Positions 24,012-24,947 of a DNA stretch of 24,947 bases are shown here, piece after piece. The position numbers and the translations under genes are program-made. The notes beneath the pieces are model-generated. The model had not been told where the DNA came from. It worked only from the letters and a program-made list of their open reading frames with translations, and searched no databases. The stretch's first letter is position 1, and every line of letters begins with the position of its first letter. The stretch spans positions 1 through 24,947 of the forward strand of contig JAPSFM010000078.1 of assembly GCA_035063885.1 (NCBI GenBank). The letters run 5' to 3'. This DNA comes from CAADGY01 sp900696665. GTDB lineage: Bacteria; Acidobacteriota; Terriglobia; Bryobacterales; Bryobacteraceae.

Positions 24012-24176
24012 TCCTGCCCAGTATAGCGCCCCGTCTTATACGTTCTTGAACCCCAGGCACGGATTGCTCTACGCGTCTCTATCGCCTCGAAAATCACATC
24101 CGAAAGCAGTCGCCAAGCGAAGTAGTACCACATAACGCCGCGTGCTTCGCCACGGCTGAACTGACGCGCGTGATCC

Positions 24177-24545
24177 TCAGTTATACCGGATTACGACACC
24201 GTTCCCGGTCCCGGCATGCAACTCTTCGAGCATGTCGCGCACGTATACGGAATCGCGGCTAAAGCCGTAAGCCTCCATAACGCTCTCCACCTCCGCCAGA
24301 TCGCGCTCGTAAGCGGGAAACTCGACCAAGGTCGTAGCTTTCGCCTCGCGATCGCCTTCCGGATGGGTGGAAAGGATGGATCCCTGGTGATAAATTTGGG
24401 GATTTACGGGAAAAGAAAGTTGAGACAACGTCTCCAGTAGGTTTTCCAAAAGACGAGGCTCAACAGCGATAGTGATGGAAATCAGCCTTCCGCTGGCGCC
24501 GGAAAGAACAGCCGTTGTTGGACCGAGGTTCGGCCACGCGCTCAT
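24177..24545 (-). CDS. Small ferredoxin/ACT-like protein of unknown function, downstream of a SAM-II-like riboswitch
   Basis: A 122-residue protein from ATG 24545, which follows a strong GAGGAGGAG site; a GTG or ATG up to 24566 would fall in the site itself. Predicted order is strand (RLISITIAVE), helix (PRLLENLLETLSQLSF), strand (NPQIYH), strand (TTLVEFPA), helix (YERDLAEVESVMEAYGF), strand (SVYVRDM): a beta-alpha-beta-beta-alpha-beta ferredoxin-like fold of the ACT/NIL kind. No catalytic or metal-binding motif is visible. Its leader carries a riboswitch that should switch it off when S-adenosylmethionine is plentiful, which suggests a role in sulfur amino acid or methyl metabolism; this is inference. 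It lies 165 nt before addB, and whether addBA share its transcript is unclear. Confidence 0.7.
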   Translation of the reverse strand: MSAWPNLGPTTAVLSGASGRLISITIAVEPRLLENLLETLSQLSFPVNPQIYHQGSILSTHPEGDREAKATTLVEFPAYERDLAEVESVMEAYGFSRDSVYVRDMLEELHAGTGNGVVIRYN

Positions 24546-24595
24546 GTCTCCTCCTCGCGCCCTCAAGGGGGCGCCGCATCAGCGCGCCGGCCGCA

Positions 24596-24631
24596 GCAAT
24601 AAAGAACCCTGAAGCTAAAGGCTCCAGGGTT
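24596..24631 (-). terminator. Riboswitch-controlled intrinsic terminator
   Basis: On the minus strand AACCCTG (24631-24625) and CAGGGTT (24611-24605) form a 7-bp stem that can extend by a few pairs inside (GGAGCC against AGCTTC, imperfect), followed by CUUUAUUG. It lies about 60 nt before the start codon of the small ACT-like gene. Its inner segment GCCUUUAGC (24622-24614) is exactly complementary to GCUAAAGGC (24662-24654) of the upstream aptamer, so an alternative antiterminator can form. Confidence 0.6.
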
Positions 24632-24653
24632 AATATTTTCGGAAGACCGACCC

Positions 24654-24724
24654 GCCTTTAGCACTTTTTTTTACGTGGTTGCAAGTAGCTGGACCGTTGT
24701 TCAGATCCTAAATCAATCCACGTC
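24654..24724 (-). promoter_or_regulatory. SAM-II-type riboswitch aptamer (metA RNA motif)
   Basis: Reading the minus strand from 24723, the RNA has the hallmarks of the SAM-II aptamer: P1 ACGUGG(A)UUG paired with CAACCACGU; the loop motif GAUUUAG; the conserved UUGCAA just before the 3' P1 strand; an A-rich linker; and GCUAAAG at the 3' end. The H-type pseudoknot P2 forms between UUUAG (24712-24708) and CUAAA (24661-24657). A 5-bp hairpin GGAUC/GGUCC sits inside loop 1. These match the layout of the 52-nt Sargasso Sea SAM-II RNA, with a longer loop 1 here. The predicted transcription start coincides with the first base of P1. I recalled the motif from memory and have not aligned it by covariance model. 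Confidence 0.8.
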
Positions 24725-24730
24725 AACTCC

Positions 24731-24759
24731 AGCATAACACCGCGATACGGTAGAATCAA
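24731..24759 (-). promoter_or_regulatory. Promoter of the SAM-II riboswitch transcript
   Basis: On the minus strand TTGATT (24759-24754), a 17-nt spacer, and TATGCT (24736-24731) each match the sigma-70 boxes at four of six positions. The start site, 7-8 nt after the -10 box, falls at about 24724-24723, exactly where the riboswitch aptamer begins. That coincidence supports both calls. Confidence 0.6.
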
Positions 24760-24808
24760 CCAAATTCTGCTGTTGAAAACCGGTTGCTCACGCGGGGGGC
24801 TCGAAATA

Positions 24809-24828
24809 AGCAGCATCCAGCAGCATCC
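24809..24828. repeat. Two tandem copies of AGCAGCATCC
   Basis: A 10-bp unit repeats exactly once, head to tail, in the intergenic region upstream of the riboswitch promoter. It is the only tandem repeat noted in this gap and may be a protein-binding site or chance. Confidence 0.4.
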
Positions 24829-24929
24829 CAGGAACTTCGCACAGTCGGCCCGATGCTTAAGTAGCTCAATGAGATAGCAGGAGATTCGCAAGGGAGAAGA
24901 TTCGTATTTGCATCCACGGGAGTTAGGAG

Positions 24930-24935
24930 TATAAT
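24930..24935 (+). promoter_or_regulatory. Perfect TATAAT -10 box (or start region of a rightward gene) at the window edge
   Basis: TATAAT at 24930-24935 is a perfect -10 box; a weak -35 (TTGCAT, 24908-24913) lies 16 nt upstream. It faces away from the riboswitch promoter, so the gap would be a divergent regulatory region. The same bases also form an alternative reading: AGGAG followed by ATG at 24934, which could begin a rightward gene running out of the window (Met-Leu-Thr-Ala). The sequence does not decide between them. Confidence 0.4.
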
Positions 24936-24947
24936 GCTTACAGCCAC

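Noticed and set aside
24614..24672. A plus-strand terminator made by GCTAAAGGC/GCCTTTAGC followed by eight T
   Set aside because: No plus-strand gene runs into it; the 31-nt loop is long, and the same inverted repeat is better explained as the antiterminator of the minus-strand riboswitch, the T run being the aptamer's A-rich linker.
24771..24784. A possible second MITE end (TGTTGAAAACCGG)
   Set aside because: It shares only a short core with the MITE ends and has no partner repeat or target duplication.
24658..24891. A 77-codon minus-strand frame at the right end
   Set aside because: It covers the riboswitch promoter and aptamer, has no ribosome binding site and no recognisable product.

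Overview
The window looks like chromosomal DNA from a GC-rich acidobacterium, most probably of the Solibacter/Bryobacter kind. That placement is an inference. It rests on an alternative complex III (ACIII) operon joined to a caa3-type oxidase operon, on a CadC/TolB-like regulator of a type common in that group, on a GC-rich miniature inverted-repeat element, and on gene and intergenic style. I see no rRNA, tRNA, CRISPR array or complete insertion sequence.

Layout from left to right. Positions 1-2213 (+): the 3' part of a von Willebrand factor A protein, then an MFS transporter. Positions 2214-2694: decayed DNA with a 22-codon membrane-like ORF that has an excellent ribosome binding site, followed by a broken YCII-family gene. 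Positions 2695-15002 (all -): one compact respiratory operon, read from right to left as actA-actB-actC-actD-actE-actF, a small unknown membrane protein, an SCO1/SenC copper chaperone, then coxB-coxA-coxC-coxD. Its genes overlap or nearly touch. It would take electrons from quinol through ACIII to a cytochrome-c-fused, A2-type haem-copper oxidase, probably as a supercomplex. A near-consensus sigma-70 promoter with a palindrome over its -35 box lies upstream of actA. Positions 15299-16295 (-): a GlsB/YeaQ-type glycine-zipper membrane protein and a small sigma-70-family factor, closed by a clear intrinsic terminator. Positions 16602-18148 (+): a short CadC/TolB-like regulator and a histidine phosphatase. 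Positions 18100-24011 (-): an AddAB-type helicase-nuclease pair. Positions 24177-24947: a small ferredoxin/ACT-like protein (-) behind what reads as a complete SAM-II riboswitch with its own promoter and a terminator/antiterminator, then a possible divergent promoter at the right edge.

The most interesting observations are: (1) the SAM-II-like riboswitch at about 24605-24724, which appears to act by transcription attenuation on an unknown 122-residue ACT-like protein; (2) a 104-bp MITE inserted, with a 4-bp target duplication, into the signal peptide of the ACIII cytochrome ActE, adding exactly 36 codons in frame; (3) the promoter/operator of the respiratory operon; (4) twin 13-bp palindromes in the glsB/regulator intergenic region; (5) iron-sulfur nuclease signatures in both subunits of the AddAB pair.
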